Of a stretch of 64,000 nucleotides of DNA, positions 9,006 through 17,401 are shown piece by piece. Source of the DNA: Thermaerobacter sp. FW80 (lineage in GTDB: Bacteria; Bacillota; Sulfobacillia; Thermaerobacterales; Thermaerobacteraceae); assembly GCF_004634385.1 (NCBI RefSeq), contig NZ_CP037895.1, forward strand, positions 1,401,245 to 1,465,244, read 5' to 3'. Position numbers and translations under genes: made by a program. Under the pieces are notes generated by a model that saw only the letters and a program-made list of their open reading frames with translations, had not been told where the DNA came from and ran no database searches. Each line of letters opens with the position of its first letter. Position 1 is the stretch's first letter.

Positions 9006-9812
9006 ATGGGTTGGAACGTGGTGGTGCTGCTCAAGCCCATCCTCGACCCGGAGCTGCCGGCGCGCAAGTTCCGGGTGGCGGCGGACGGCCGCCGGCCGGA
9101 GCGGGGCGACGCGCCGGTGGTCATCAACCCCTTCGACCAGAACGCGCTGGAGCTGGCGCTGCAGCTCAAGGACAAGGGCGCGGCGGCCACGGTGACGGCG
9201 ATCAGCGCCGGCGGCGCCGAGGCCACCGACGGGCTGCGCAAGGCGCTGGCCCTCAAGGCGGACCGGGCCGTGCGGGTGGAGCTGGACGGCCTGGACCTGC
9301 CGGATGCGGCCACCACGGCGCGGGTCCTGGCGGCGGCGGTGCGCAAGGTCGGCGATGTCGACCTGGTGCTGGCGGGTCGCCAGGCGGGCGATTGGGACCA
9401 GGGCCAGGTGGGCTACCTGCTGGCGGAGGAACTCGGCTGGCCGTGTGCCGCCCTGGTCCAGCAGATGGAGCCGGCGGGCGACGGCCTGCGGCTGGTGCGG
9501 GAGGCGCCGGCGGGCCGGGAGGTGCTGGAGGCCCGGCCGCCCCTGGTGGTCACCGTGACCAACGACGACAGCAACGTGCTGCGCCTGCCCAAGGTGCGCG
9601 ACGTGATGATGGCCAACCGCAAGCCCATCGACCAGTGGACGGTGGCGGACCTGGGGCTGGATGCGGCGGCCCTGGCCGACGAGGCGGCCAGCGAGGTCCT
9701 CGCCCTGCGGATCCCCGAGCGCAAGACCGAGTGCGAGATGATCGAGGGCGACGATCCGGCGGCGGTGGCCGCCACGCTGGTCCGGCGGCTGCGGGAGCTC
9801 AAGGTGCTGTGA
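9006..9812 (+). CDS. etfB: electron transfer flavoprotein beta subunit
   Basis: 268 residues, the normal length for EtfB. It shows the family order: N-terminal KPILDPE, the INPFDQNALELAL segment, the GRQAGDWDQGQVG AMP/FAD-binding stretch (about 122-134), and the C-terminal ERKTECEMIEGDD arm that docks to partner dehydrogenases. It takes electrons from acyl-CoA dehydrogenases together with the alpha subunit. ATG 9006 follows AAAGGTGGGAAAG. It is 28 bases from etfA and upstream of a membrane ETF:quinone oxidoreductase, so the trio forms a complete electron path from acyl-CoA to the quinone pool. Confidence 0.95.
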   Translation: MGWNVVVLLKPILDPELPARKFRVAADGRRPERGDAPVVINPFDQNALELALQLKDKGAAATVTAISAGGAEATDGLRKALALKADRAVRVELDGLDLPDAATTARVLAAAVRKVGDVDLVLAGRQAGDWDQGQVGYLLAEELGWPCAALVQQMEPAGDGLRLVREAPAGREVLEARPPLVVTVTNDDSNVLRLPKVRDVMMANRKPIDQWTVADLGLDAAALADEAASEVLALRIPERKTECEMIEGDDPAAVAATLVRRLRELKVL

Positions 9813-9840
9813 CGGGTGGGCTCCGGGAGGAGGGCGGTCG

Positions 9841-10797
9841 ATGATCCTGGTGGTCCAGTGGGGTGGCAAGGCGCTGAGTCAGGCCACCGCGGAGCTCTTG
9901 GGCGGCGCCCGGCAGCTGGCCGGGGACGGCGCCGTGGCCGTGGTGGTGTTGGGGCCCGATGCCCGGGAGGCGGCGGCCGAGGCCGGGGCCTACGGCGCCC
10001 GGGCGTACGCCGCCGGGGGCGATCTCGAGGCGTACGGCGGCGAGGCGTACGTGGCCACGCTGGCGGCGGCCTGCGAGAGCCTGAAGCCCCAGGTGGTGCT
10101 GATGCCCGCCGACCCGCGCGGCCGCGAGGTGGCGCCCCGCCTGGCGGCACGGCTGGGCGGCGCGGCGGTGACCGACGTGATCGAGGCGCGGCGCGACGGC
10201 GACCGCATCGTCTGGTCGCGGCCCGTCTTCGGCGGCAAGGCCATCGCCGACGTGGTCCTGAGGCGCTCGCCGCAGGTGGCCACCGTGCGGCCGGGCTCCT
10301 TCCCCGCGGCGGAGAGGGCCGGTTCGTCCTCGGTGGAGGTCGAGGCGCTGACCGTCACCGGCACCGACCGGCCCCTGCGCCGGGTGGAGGTCAGGCCCGC
10401 GGCCGAGGGCGGGGTGCGCCTGGAGGAGGCGCGCATCGTCGTCTCGGGCGGCCGGGGGCTGGGCGGCCCGGAGGCCTTCAAGGACCTGGAGGAACTGGCC
10501 CGGCTCCTGGGCGGCGCCGTGGGCGCGTCGCTGGCGGCGGTGGACGAGGGCTGGGCGCCGCCCGAGCGGCAGGTGGGGCAGACCGGCAAGATCATCGCCC
10601 CGGATCTGTACATCGCCATCGGCATCTCGGGCGCCAGCCAGCACCTGGCGGGCATCGCGGGGGCCAAGACCGTGGTGGCCATCAACAAGGACCCCGAGGC
10701 GCCGATCTTCGAGGTGGCGCGCCTGGGCGTGCCCATGGAGTACCAGAAGGTGCTGCCGCACCTGATCGAAGAGGTCCGCAAGCTCAAGGCCAGCTGA
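9841..10797 (+). CDS. etfA: electron transfer flavoprotein alpha subunit
   Basis: 318 residues. The C-terminal FAD domain carries the diagnostic SGGRGLGG (about 201-208), [20 protein letters not shown] (about 238-257) and a [16 protein letters not shown] run, split here as [10 protein letters not shown] and PIFEVA. ATG 9841 has GGAGGAGGGCG just upstream. It pairs with EtfB and delivers electrons to the membrane oxidoreductase encoded next. It contains one GCCGGTTCGTCC word (10318-10329), and its stop is followed within six bases by a perfect 18-bp hairpin. Confidence 0.95.
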   Translation: MILVVQWGGKALSQATAELLGGARQLAGDGAVAVVVLGPDAREAAAEAGAYGARAYAAGGDLEAYGGEAYVATLAAACESLKPQVVLMPADPRGREVAPRLAARLGGAAVTDVIEARRDGDRIVWSRPVFGGKAIADVVLRRSPQVATVRPGSFPAAERAGSSSVEVEALTVTGTDRPLRRVEVRPAAEGGVRLEEARIVVSGGRGLGGPEAFKDLEELARLLGGAVGASLAAVDEGWAPPERQVGQTGKIIAPDLYIAIGISGASQHLAGIAGAKTVVAINKDPEAPIFEVARLGVPMEYQKVLPHLIEEVRKLKAS

Positions 10798-10802
10798 GGG
10801 CG

Positions 10803-10843
10803 GGCGGGACGAACCGGCCGTGGCCCGGCCGGTTCGTCCCGCC
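10803..10843 (+). terminator. hairpin built from an inverted pair of the GGACGAACCGGC word
   Basis: Perfect 18-bp stem (10803-10820 with 10826-10843) and a five-base loop TGGCC, beginning six bases after the etfA stop. Each arm contains the genome-wide repeated 12-mer (10807-10818 and, inverted, 10828-10839). No T-run follows, so termination would depend on the very stable stem or on a factor. The layout copies that of DNA uptake sequences serving as terminators in Neisseria. Confidence 0.7.
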
Positions 10844-11482
10844 GCCACCCGCCAAGGCGCGGCGCCCGCCGGGCCACGCCGGACGCCATGGTATGCGGGC
10901 CGCCGAGCCATGTTGGACGCTTTGGTGTGCCGCCCGTCGTGGCCTGCCGCCCGCTGGGGTGTACGGGCCGCACCGGGCGACGCCGGCCGCCGTGGCACGC
11001 ACGGCGCCGGGGACGCGCCGGATGCCGTGGGGGCGGGCCAGCGGGGCACGCCCGGCTTCGTCGCCCGCCGTGGGACGCCGGCTCCGCGGCGTGCCGGGCG
11101 ACGCAGCGTGCCGGGCGACGCGGCGCGCCGGCGCTCGGCAGGAGAGGGCGGGGTGCCGGCCGGCTTCACCCCGCTTGGCCGGCGCGACGAGGGGCGCTGC
11201 GGCAGCGGGCTGCGGCAGCGGGGGGCGGGGCGCGGTGGCGTCCAGCCGCCACGCCGGCCCGAGGAGGCCGCGGCCCAGGCCCGCGGGGTCCCGGGGTCGG
11301 CGAGGCGCCAGCCCCCACGGCGCCCGCGGTGGGCCGGGGGGCGGACGCCGCGGTGGGCCTGTGGCCGGGATGATCTGCCCGCGCCCGCCCGGGGTGGGTC
11401 CGGCGGGCGCCTTGGGCCGGCTTGGGTCGGCGCAGCGGCCGTCCTGGGCCGGCGCGCCGGGATGGAGCGAGGGGGGAGGAGC
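10844..11482. other. long intergenic region with degenerate GC-rich repeats
   Basis: About 640 bases without a supported gene. The downstream reading frame stays open through it, but the translation is Arg/Gly/Ala/Pro-rich with no domain, and the real start has its ribosome binding site at 11471-11481. Imperfect repeats of GTGCCGGGCGACGC occur around 11090-11130. No promoter was recognised with confidence. Confidence 0.5.
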
Positions 11483-13618
11483 ATGCCGGAGGCGATGCCT
11501 GCCGTCGCCGAGGCGACCCGCGAGGTGCAGTGGAACGTCCCCCACGGCTTCGTGTGGGTCATGTACATCAGCATGGCCGTGGCCCTGGCGATCATGGGCT
11601 ACGGGGTCTGGCAGCGGGTGCGCACGTGGCTGGCGGGCAAGCCGGAGGTGCGGTGGGATCGCCCCGGTCAGCGCCTGCGTCGGGTCCTGGTCCACGCCCT
11701 GGGCCAGGGGCGCCTGCTCAAGGAGCGGCTGCCGGGCATCGCCCACGCCTTGCTGTTCTTCGCCTTCATCGTGCTGTTCATCGGCACCCTGGTGGTGTTC
11801 GTCCACCACGACCTGGGCATCCCCATCCTGCGGGGCCGGTTCTACCTCTACTTCCACAGCCTGACCCTGGACGTCTTCGGCGCCCTGGCCACGGTGGCCC
11901 TGGCGGTGTTCTTCTGGCGGCGGTACGTGATGCGGCCGGGGCAGCTGGAGAAGGGCAAGCGGGCCGACTTCCTGCTGCTCTTCGGGCTTCTGGTCATCAT
12001 GGTGACCGGGTTCGTCCTCGAGGGGATCCGGCTGGTGGTGACGGCCGATCCCTGGGCGCTCTGGTCGCCCTTCGGCTACCTGACCGGCCTCGCCCTGGCG
12101 GCGGTGCTGCCGTCGGAGGGCGCCCTGCGGGCGGTCCACGCGGGCACGTGGCTGCTGCACATGTTGACCTGGCATGCGTGGATGGCCGCCCTGCCCTACA
12201 GCAAGGCCTTCCACCTGGTGACGGGGCCGCTGAACGTCTTCTTCAGCAACCTGGACGCCAAGGCCGAGCCCAAGCCCATGGACCTGGAGGACGAGAGCGC
12301 CAGCCTGGGCGCCCGCACGGCGCTGGACCTGACCTGGAAGCAGCTCCTCGACCTCGACGCCTGCACCGAGTGCGGCCGCTGCGAGGCGGCCTGCCCCGCC
12401 TTCGCCGAGGGCAAGCCCCTCTCGCCCAAGCGGGTGATCCTGGACCTGCGGGACCACGTGCGGGCCCACCGGGATGAGCTCTTGCGGGCCAAGGCGGCCC
12501 AGCTGGCCGGCGACCAGGAGACCTATGACAGCATCGTCCAGCACCTGCCCATCCTGGCGGGCGGCGTGATCCGGGAGGAGACGCTGTGGGCCTGCACCAC
12601 CTGCCGCGCCTGCGAGGAGGCGTGCCCGGTCTTCATCGAGCACGTGCCGACGATCCTGGAGATGCGCCGCTACCTGGCCATGGAGCGGGCGGAGATGCCC
12701 GAGACCCTGGCCAGCGCCATGGAGAGCCTGGAGACGCGCCAGCACCCCTACCGCGGCGCCACCGCCGACCGCACCGACTGGTACAAGGACCTGCCGGTGC
12801 GCACCATGGCCGAGGTGGAGGACCCCGAGGCGATCGAGTACCTGTACTGGGTCGGCTGCGCCGGGGCCTTCGACGAGCGGGCGCAGAAGGTGGCCCGCGC
12901 GCTGGCCCGGGTGATGGCCAAGGCGGGCATCCGGTTCGCCGTGCTGGGGCCGGAGGAGCAGTGCACCGGCGACCCGGCCCGGCGCAGCGGCAACGAGTAC
13001 CACTACGAGATGCTGGCCCGCGCCAACGTGGAGACCCTGAACGGCTACAAGGTGCGGCGCATCGTCACCCACTGCCCCCACTGCCTGCAGCAGCTCAAGC
13101 ACGAGTACAAGCGCTTCGGCGGCCACTACGAGGTCATCCACCACAGCGAGCTGGTCTTCCGGCTGATGGAGGAGGGCAAGCTGGAGCTGGCCCGCGAGCT
13201 CTACCGGTCGCTGCGGGTGACCTACCACGACCCGTGCTATCTGGGTCGCTACAACGACGTCTACGACGCCCCCCGCGGCGTGCTGGACGGCCTGGGCACC
13301 CGGCGGGTCGAGATGGCCCGCTCCCGCGAGCGCAGCTTCTGCTGCGGGGCGGGCGGCGCCCACATGTGGTTCGAGGACAAGCAGGGCGGCAAGATCAACC
13401 GCAACCGGGCGGAGGAGGCCGTGGGCACCGGCGCCGACGTGGTGGTGACCGGCTGCCCCTTCTGCCTGGCGATGATGGAGGCGGGCATCAAGGGCGTCCC
13501 CGGCGCGGAGGAACGCGGCGTCAAGGTGCGCGATTTCGTGGAGCTGGTGGACGAGGCGCTGGCGGACCCGGTGGGGACGGGTCCGGCCGGCGCCTCCCAG
13601 GACGAGGGCCGGGCTTGA
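11483..13618 (+). CDS. ETF:(methyl)menaquinone oxidoreductase, fused cytochrome b/Fe-S/CCG protein
   Basis: 711 residues. The N-terminal 270 hold five or six membrane helices of the NarI-like cytochrome b type with several His residues placed as haem ligands. Then come two 4Fe-4S motifs, CTECGRCEAACP and CTTCRACEEACP, and two cysteine-rich CCG domains as in heterodisulfide reductase HdrD; the second has DPCYLG, CCGAGG and GCPFC. This is the EMO/EtfD family that passes electrons from reduced ETF into the quinone pool. ATG 11483 follows GGGGGGAGGAG at 11471-11481. Its place between etfA and an acyl-CoA synthetase fits beta-oxidation. The first CCG motif is modified (EEQCTGD rather than a CCG run). 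Confidence 0.88.
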   Translation: MPEAMPAVAEATREVQWNVPHGFVWVMYISMAVALAIMGYGVWQRVRTWLAGKPEVRWDRPGQRLRRVLVHALGQGRLLKERLPGIAHALLFFAFIVLFIGTLVVFVHHDLGIPILRGRFYLYFHSLTLDVFGALATVALAVFFWRRYVMRPGQLEKGKRADFLLLFGLLVIMVTGFVLEGIRLVVTADPWALWSPFGYLTGLALAAVLPSEGALRAVHAGTWLLHMLTWHAWMAALPYSKAFHLVTGPLNVFFSNLDAKAEPKPMDLEDESASLGARTALDLTWKQLLDLDACTECGRCEAACPAFAEGKPLSPKRVILDLRDHVRAHRDELLRAKAAQLAGDQETYDSIVQHLPILAGGVIREETLWACTTCRACEEACPVFIEHVPTILEMRRYLAMERAEMPETLASAMESLETRQHPYRGATADRTDWYKDLPVRTMAEVEDPEAIEYLYWVGCAGAFDERAQKVARALARVMAKAGIRFAVLGPEEQCTGDPARRSGNEYHYEMLARANVETLNGYKVRRIVTHCPHCLQQLKHEYKRFGGHYEVIHHSELVFRLMEEGKLELARELYRSLRVTYHDPCYLGRYNDVYDAPRGVLDGLGTRRVEMARSRERSFCCGAGGAHMWFEDKQGGKINRNRAEEAVGTGADVVVTGCPFCLAMMEAGIKGVPGAEERGVKVRDFVELVDEALADPVGTGPAGASQDEGRA

Positions 13619-13631
13619 GCGAGCCGGCGAT

Positions 13632-13665
13632 CCGGCGGTCGCGCTGGAGGAGCGCAGACCGCCGG
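13632..13665 (+). terminator. hairpin after the ETF oxidoreductase gene
   Basis: CCGGCGGTC-GCGC pairs with GCGC-A-GACCGCCGG around a seven-base loop (one bulged A), starting 14 bases after the stop codon. There is no T-tract, so it may act as a 3'-end stabiliser or weak terminator between this gene and the acyl-CoA synthetase. Confidence 0.5.
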
Positions 13666-13766
13666 TCGAGGTGAAGGACGCGACCCGGGGCGGATCGGCA
13701 CCGGGGAAGCGAGACGGGCCCCCGGCGGGGAGTCGCGGAGAGCCGGGGGCGGGGGAGGGGAGTACC

Positions 13767-15662
13767 GTGGCGGATACCGTGGCAGGGCAGGCGGGCGCTC
13801 CACGGGAGGCCGGGGCGGCGTCGTTCCCGTGGCTGCGCTTCTACCCCGAGGGCGTCCGGGCGCACCTGGACTACCCCGACATGCCCTTGTACGGCCTGCT
13901 GGAACGGGCGGCGCGGGAGCGGCCCGAGCATCCCGCCGTCGTCTTCTTCAACCGCACGTTGACCTACGCCCAGCTCAACCACGCCGCCGACCGCTTCGCC
14001 CGCGCCCTGGTGCGCCTGGGCCTCCGGCGCGGGGACCGGGTGGCCCTGATGCTGCCCAACTGCCCGCAGTTCGTCATCGCCTACTATGGGATCCTCAAGG
14101 CCGGCGGCGTGGTCGTCAACCACAATCCGCTCTACACCGCGCGGGAGCTGGAGTTCCAGCTCAACGACTCCGGCTGCCGGCTGCTGATCGCCCTGGACAT
14201 GACCTATCCCACCGTCCGGGAGGCGCGGCCGCGGACGCAGCTGGAGGCGGTGATCCTGACGCGCATCAACGAGTACATGCCCGGGCTGCTGCGCCTGCTC
14301 TATCCGCTCAAGGCCCGGCGTGACGGGACCTGGCCGACCATCGCCCCCGGCGACCGCGTGCTCTGGTTCCAGGACCTCCTGGCCGGCCGGGGCGGCGAAC
14401 CCGCCGCGCGGTCGACGGCGGAGGGCGGGGCCAGCCGGGACGCGGGGGAGCCGCGGATCCCGGTACCGGTCGATGCCGACGACGTGGCGCTGCTGCAGTA
14501 CACCGGCGGCACCACCGGCCGGCCGAAGGCGGCGATGCTCACCCACCGCAACCTGCTGGCCAACGCCCTGCAGACCGCCGAGTGGGTGCTGCAAGGCAAG
14601 GTCGACGAGGGGCCGCGGCACCGGATCATGGGCGTCATCCCCTTCTTCCACGTCTACGGCATGACCACGGTGATGAACCTGGCCATCGCCATCCACGGCA
14701 CGATGATCCTGCTGCCACGCTTCAACGTCGACGACGTCCTCAAGGCCGTCGCCCGCTACAAGCCCACCATGTTCCCCGGCGTGCCGACCATGTACGTGGC
14801 GATCCTCAACCATCCCAGGCTGCGCCAGTACGACTTCTCGTCCATCGAGTCGTGCGTCAGCGGGGCGGCGCCGCTCCCCCTGGAGGTGCAGGAGCGCTTC
14901 GAGCGGCTGACGGGCGGGTCGCTGGTGGAGGGCTACGGCCTGACCGAGGCCTCACCCGTCACCCACGTCAACCCCACCGGCGAGGGCAAGCGCAACGGCA
15001 CCATCGGCATCCCCCTGCCGGACACCGAGGCGCGCATCGTCGACATCGAGACGGGTACCCGGGTCCTGGGGCCCGGCGAGGAGGGGGAGCTGATCATCCG
15101 CGGGCCCCAGGTGATGAAGGGCTACTGGAACCGGCCGGAGGAGACCGAGCGCGCCCTGCGGGACGGCTGGCTCTACACCGGCGACATTGCCGTGATGGAC
15201 GAGGACGGCTTCTTCCGGATCGTGGACCGGAAGAAGGAGATGATCATCACCGGCGGCTACAACGTCTACCCGCGCGAGGTGGAGGAGGTCCTCTACCAGC
15301 ACCCCAAGGTGCTGGAGGCGGCGGTGGTCGGGGTCCCCGACCCGTACCGCGGCGAGATGGTCAAGGCCTTCGTCGTGCTCAAGCCGGGGGAGACGGCGAC
15401 CGAGGAGGAGATCATCGCCTTCTGCCGGGAGCGGCTGGCGAAGTACAAGGTGCCGCGGGCGGTGGAGTTCCGCAGCGAGCTGCCCAAGAGCCTGATCGGA
15501 AAGGTGCTGCGGCGCGTGCTGGCGGAGGAGGAGCGCCGGCGGGCAGCCGGAGGCGGCGCGGCGGGCGCGTCGAGGACGCCGGGGGCGTCGGCGCCGGCGG
15601 CGCCGGTCCCCGAGGGCACGGGCGTGCAGGAGGGATCGGACGAAGCCGGCCGTGGCGCATGA
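13767..15662 (+). CDS. long-chain acyl-CoA synthetase (AMP-forming)
   Basis: 631 residues, ANL superfamily. The ATP-binding P-loop YTGGTTGRPKAAMLTH, the GYGLTEASP motif, the YTGDIAVMDEDGFF and DRKKEMIITGGYNVYPREVE hinge region, and the C-terminal Lys in LPKSLIGKVLRR are all present. It activates fatty acids to acyl-CoA, feeding the ETF block upstream. GTG 13767 follows GGGGGAGGGGAG at 13751-13762. An in-frame GTG at 13671 would add 32 low-complexity residues and seems less likely. The C-terminal 40 residues are Ala/Gly/Pro-rich, and there is a low-complexity insert near residue 215-235. Confidence 0.9.
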   Translation: MADTVAGQAGAPREAGAASFPWLRFYPEGVRAHLDYPDMPLYGLLERAARERPEHPAVVFFNRTLTYAQLNHAADRFARALVRLGLRRGDRVALMLPNCPQFVIAYYGILKAGGVVVNHNPLYTARELEFQLNDSGCRLLIALDMTYPTVREARPRTQLEAVILTRINEYMPGLLRLLYPLKARRDGTWPTIAPGDRVLWFQDLLAGRGGEPAARSTAEGGASRDAGEPRIPVPVDADDVALLQYTGGTTGRPKAAMLTHRNLLANALQTAEWVLQGKVDEGPRHRIMGVIPFFHVYGMTTVMNLAIAIHGTMILLPRFNVDDVLKAVARYKPTMFPGVPTMYVAILNHPRLRQYDFSSIESCVSGAAPLPLEVQERFERLTGGSLVEGYGLTEASPVTHVNPTGEGKRNGTIGIPLPDTEARIVDIETGTRVLGPGEEGELIIRGPQVMKGYWNRPEETERALRDGWLYTGDIAVMDEDGFFRIVDRKKEMIITGGYNVYPREVEEVLYQHPKVLEAAVVGVPDPYRGEMVKAFVVLKPGETATEEEIIAFCRERLAKYKVPRAVEFRSELPKSLIGKVLRRVLAEEERRRAAGGGAAGASRTPGASAPAAPVPEGTGVQEGSDEAGRGA

Positions 15663-15681
15663 GGTGTCCGCCGCCGGGCCG

Positions 15682-15690
15682 TGCTATCAT
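15682..15690 (+). promoter_or_regulatory. extended -10 promoter
   Basis: TGCTATCAT fits the extended -10 pattern seen several times in this window (2805, 37515, 62790). It lies 20 bases after the synthetase stop and would drive the thioesterase gene through a leader that contains a large hairpin. Confidence 0.5.
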
Positions 15691-15725
15691 GGGCGGCGAA
15701 GGGCGCAGCGCCGTCGAGGCGCAAC

Positions 15726-15760
15726 CGCGGGAGGGGCCGGCGCTGCCGGCCCCTCCCGCG
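15726..15760 (+). promoter_or_regulatory. perfect 16-bp leader hairpin before the thioesterase
   Basis: A perfect 16-bp inverted repeat (15726-15741 with 15745-15760) around the loop GCT. It lies between the extended -10 and the GGGGTGAGG ribosome binding site (15766-15774), with no T-tract. It could be an upstream terminator read through, or a leader structure affecting translation. Confidence 0.6.
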
Positions 15761-15777
15761 CAGGCGGGGTGAGGTCC

Positions 15778-17094
15778 ATGGACGGCCGCGAGGCGCGGGA
15801 TGGGACGCAGCCGCCGGCCAACCGGAGCGGAAGTCCGCCGCCGGCTCGCCAGGGGGAGGCCGCAGCGGCCCCGGGCGAAGCCCGGGCGACCGCGTCTGCG
15901 GACGCGGCACCGGCAAGCGGGCGCCCGGGGCCGGTGGCTGGCACCCGTCCGCTGGAGCCCGCTTCCTCCGCGACGGGGCCCTCCACGGGCCCGGTCCCCG
16001 GGGCGTCGCCACGGCCGCCGCGCGGCACCAGGCCGGCCAGCGCCGGCTCATCACGGACGGCAACGGCGGAGGAGGCGGCGTCCTCCAGCGGCTGCCCCGG
16101 CTCCGCGGCGGAGACCCGCCCGCTGGAACCGGCACGGGGATCCGGCACGGCGGCGGATGAGCATCGCCCAGCCGAAGGGGCCAGTTCGCGCCCGGCGGAA
16201 CCGGGGCGTCGGCCCGGCATGGCGCCGGACGAGCATGGCGCAGCCCAAGGGGCGGATTCGCGCCCGGTGGAATCGGTCGGTGGGTCCGGCACGGCGGGGC
16301 GCTCTGGAGGCTCGGCCCCTGCGGCCGCGGCGACGGCGGTGCCCGACGCCGCGGCCGCGGGCGACGGGCCCGTGCCGTACCCATGGCGCCCCCGCGTTGC
16401 CGCGGAGCAGGCGGCCCCTCCCGCCGGCGGCCCCGGCCCGGCGCCGGCCGGAGCCCGTGCCGAAACCGCCCCGACGGGCCATGCCGACCCGGCCGCCGAG
16501 GTCATGCCGCCGGCCCGCCCCGCCCGGGAGTCCCGGGTCGAGATGACCGAGCTGGTCCTTCCCAACGACGCGAATCCCCTGGGGAACATCCTGGGCGGCA
16601 AGGTCATGCACCTGATGGACATCGCGGGTGCCCTGGCGGCGGCCCGGCACTCGCGCCGGGTCTGCGTCACGGCGTCGGTGGACAGCATCGACTTCCTGCA
16701 CCCGATCCGCGTGGGTGAGGCGATCCAGGTAGTGGCCCAGGTGACCGACGCCGGCCGCACCTCCATGGAGGTGCAGGTCGACGTCTACAGCGAGAACCTG
16801 CGCACGGGCCAGCGCCGCCACACGGCCACGGCCTTCTTCACCTTCGTCGCGCTGGACGAGGGGGGCCGGCCGACGCCGGTCCCCGCCGTCATCGCCGAGA
16901 CGCCCGAGGAGCGACGCAGGCAGGCCGAGGCGCGACGGCGCCGCCAGGCGCGGCTGGCGCGGGTCGGCCGGCTGGTCGAAGAGCAGGCGGAGCCCGCCCA
17001 GGGGCCCGGCCGGACGGCGGGCGTTCCCGCCCGCCGTCCGGGGAGCGGCCCGGTGGGAGACGGCGAGGAGGCCGGCGGCGGAGACCGGCCCTGA
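15778..17094 (+). CDS. acyl-CoA thioesterase with long low-complexity N-terminus
   Basis: 438 residues if ATG 15778 is used, as the GGGGTGAGG ribosome binding site suggests. The first 240 residues are Ala/Gly/Pro/Ser-rich and internally repetitive (units such as TRPLEPA and DEHxxAxGAxSRP). The real enzyme domain is about 245-370: a hot-dog fold of the YciA/cytosolic acyl-CoA hydrolase type with MTELVLPNDANPLGNILGG and MHLMDIAGALAA, where Asp is the expected catalytic residue. It hydrolyses acyl-CoA and fits the neighbouring synthetase and ETF genes. The alternative start ATG 16504 would give a normal 196-residue thioesterase but has a weak ribosome binding site. The C-terminus is basic (about 375-400). 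Confidence 0.78.
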   Translation: MDGREARDGTQPPANRSGSPPPARQGEAAAAPGEARATASADAAPASGRPGPVAGTRPLEPASSATGPSTGPVPGASPRPPRGTRPASAGSSRTATAEEAASSSGCPGSAAETRPLEPARGSGTAADEHRPAEGASSRPAEPGRRPGMAPDEHGAAQGADSRPVESVGGSGTAGRSGGSAPAAAATAVPDAAAAGDGPVPYPWRPRVAAEQAAPPAGGPGPAPAGARAETAPTGHADPAAEVMPPARPARESRVEMTELVLPNDANPLGNILGGKVMHLMDIAGALAAARHSRRVCVTASVDSIDFLHPIRVGEAIQVVAQVTDAGRTSMEVQVDVYSENLRTGQRRHTATAFFTFVALDEGGRPTPVPAVIAETPEERRRQAEARRRRQARLARVGRLVEEQAEPAQGPGRTAGVPARRPGSGPVGDGEEAGGGDRP

Positions 17095-17401
17095 CGGGCC
17101 CGGTGCCGGACCGGCGGCCGGGGGAGGCCGCCGGTCCGGCGGGGGCTCCCGCCCGCGGATGCGGCGGGGCTCGCGGCCGCCGGTCCGGCGGGGGCCGCCA
17201 TCGCTGATCCGGCGGCGCATGGGGCGGATCCCGATCGTCCGTCCGGCGGGGCTCGCGACTGCTGATCCGGCGGGAGCCCCGAGCGCTGGCGCGGCGGGGT
17301 GGTGCCGCGGCAGCGGGCGATGCGGGTCGCCCGGCGGACGGCCCTGCGCCGTGCAGCCTGCCGGTGGGCCCCGGAGGTGGGGCGGGGAGGCGAACCGAAC
17401 C
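17095..17401. repeat. degenerate GC-rich repeats between genes
   Basis: About 300 bases without a gene. Units like GATCCGGCGGGGCTCGCG and GCCGGTCCGGCGGGG recur imperfectly from about 17110 to 17290, the look of an eroding minisatellite. The 3' end holds GGGGAGGCG, the ribosome binding site of the next gene. Confidence 0.5.

Noticed and set aside
10820-11482. In-frame N-terminal extension of the ETF oxidoreductase (221 residues)
   Set aside because: The extension is low-complexity Arg/Gly/Pro sequence without a domain, and a strong ribosome binding site lies directly before ATG 11483.
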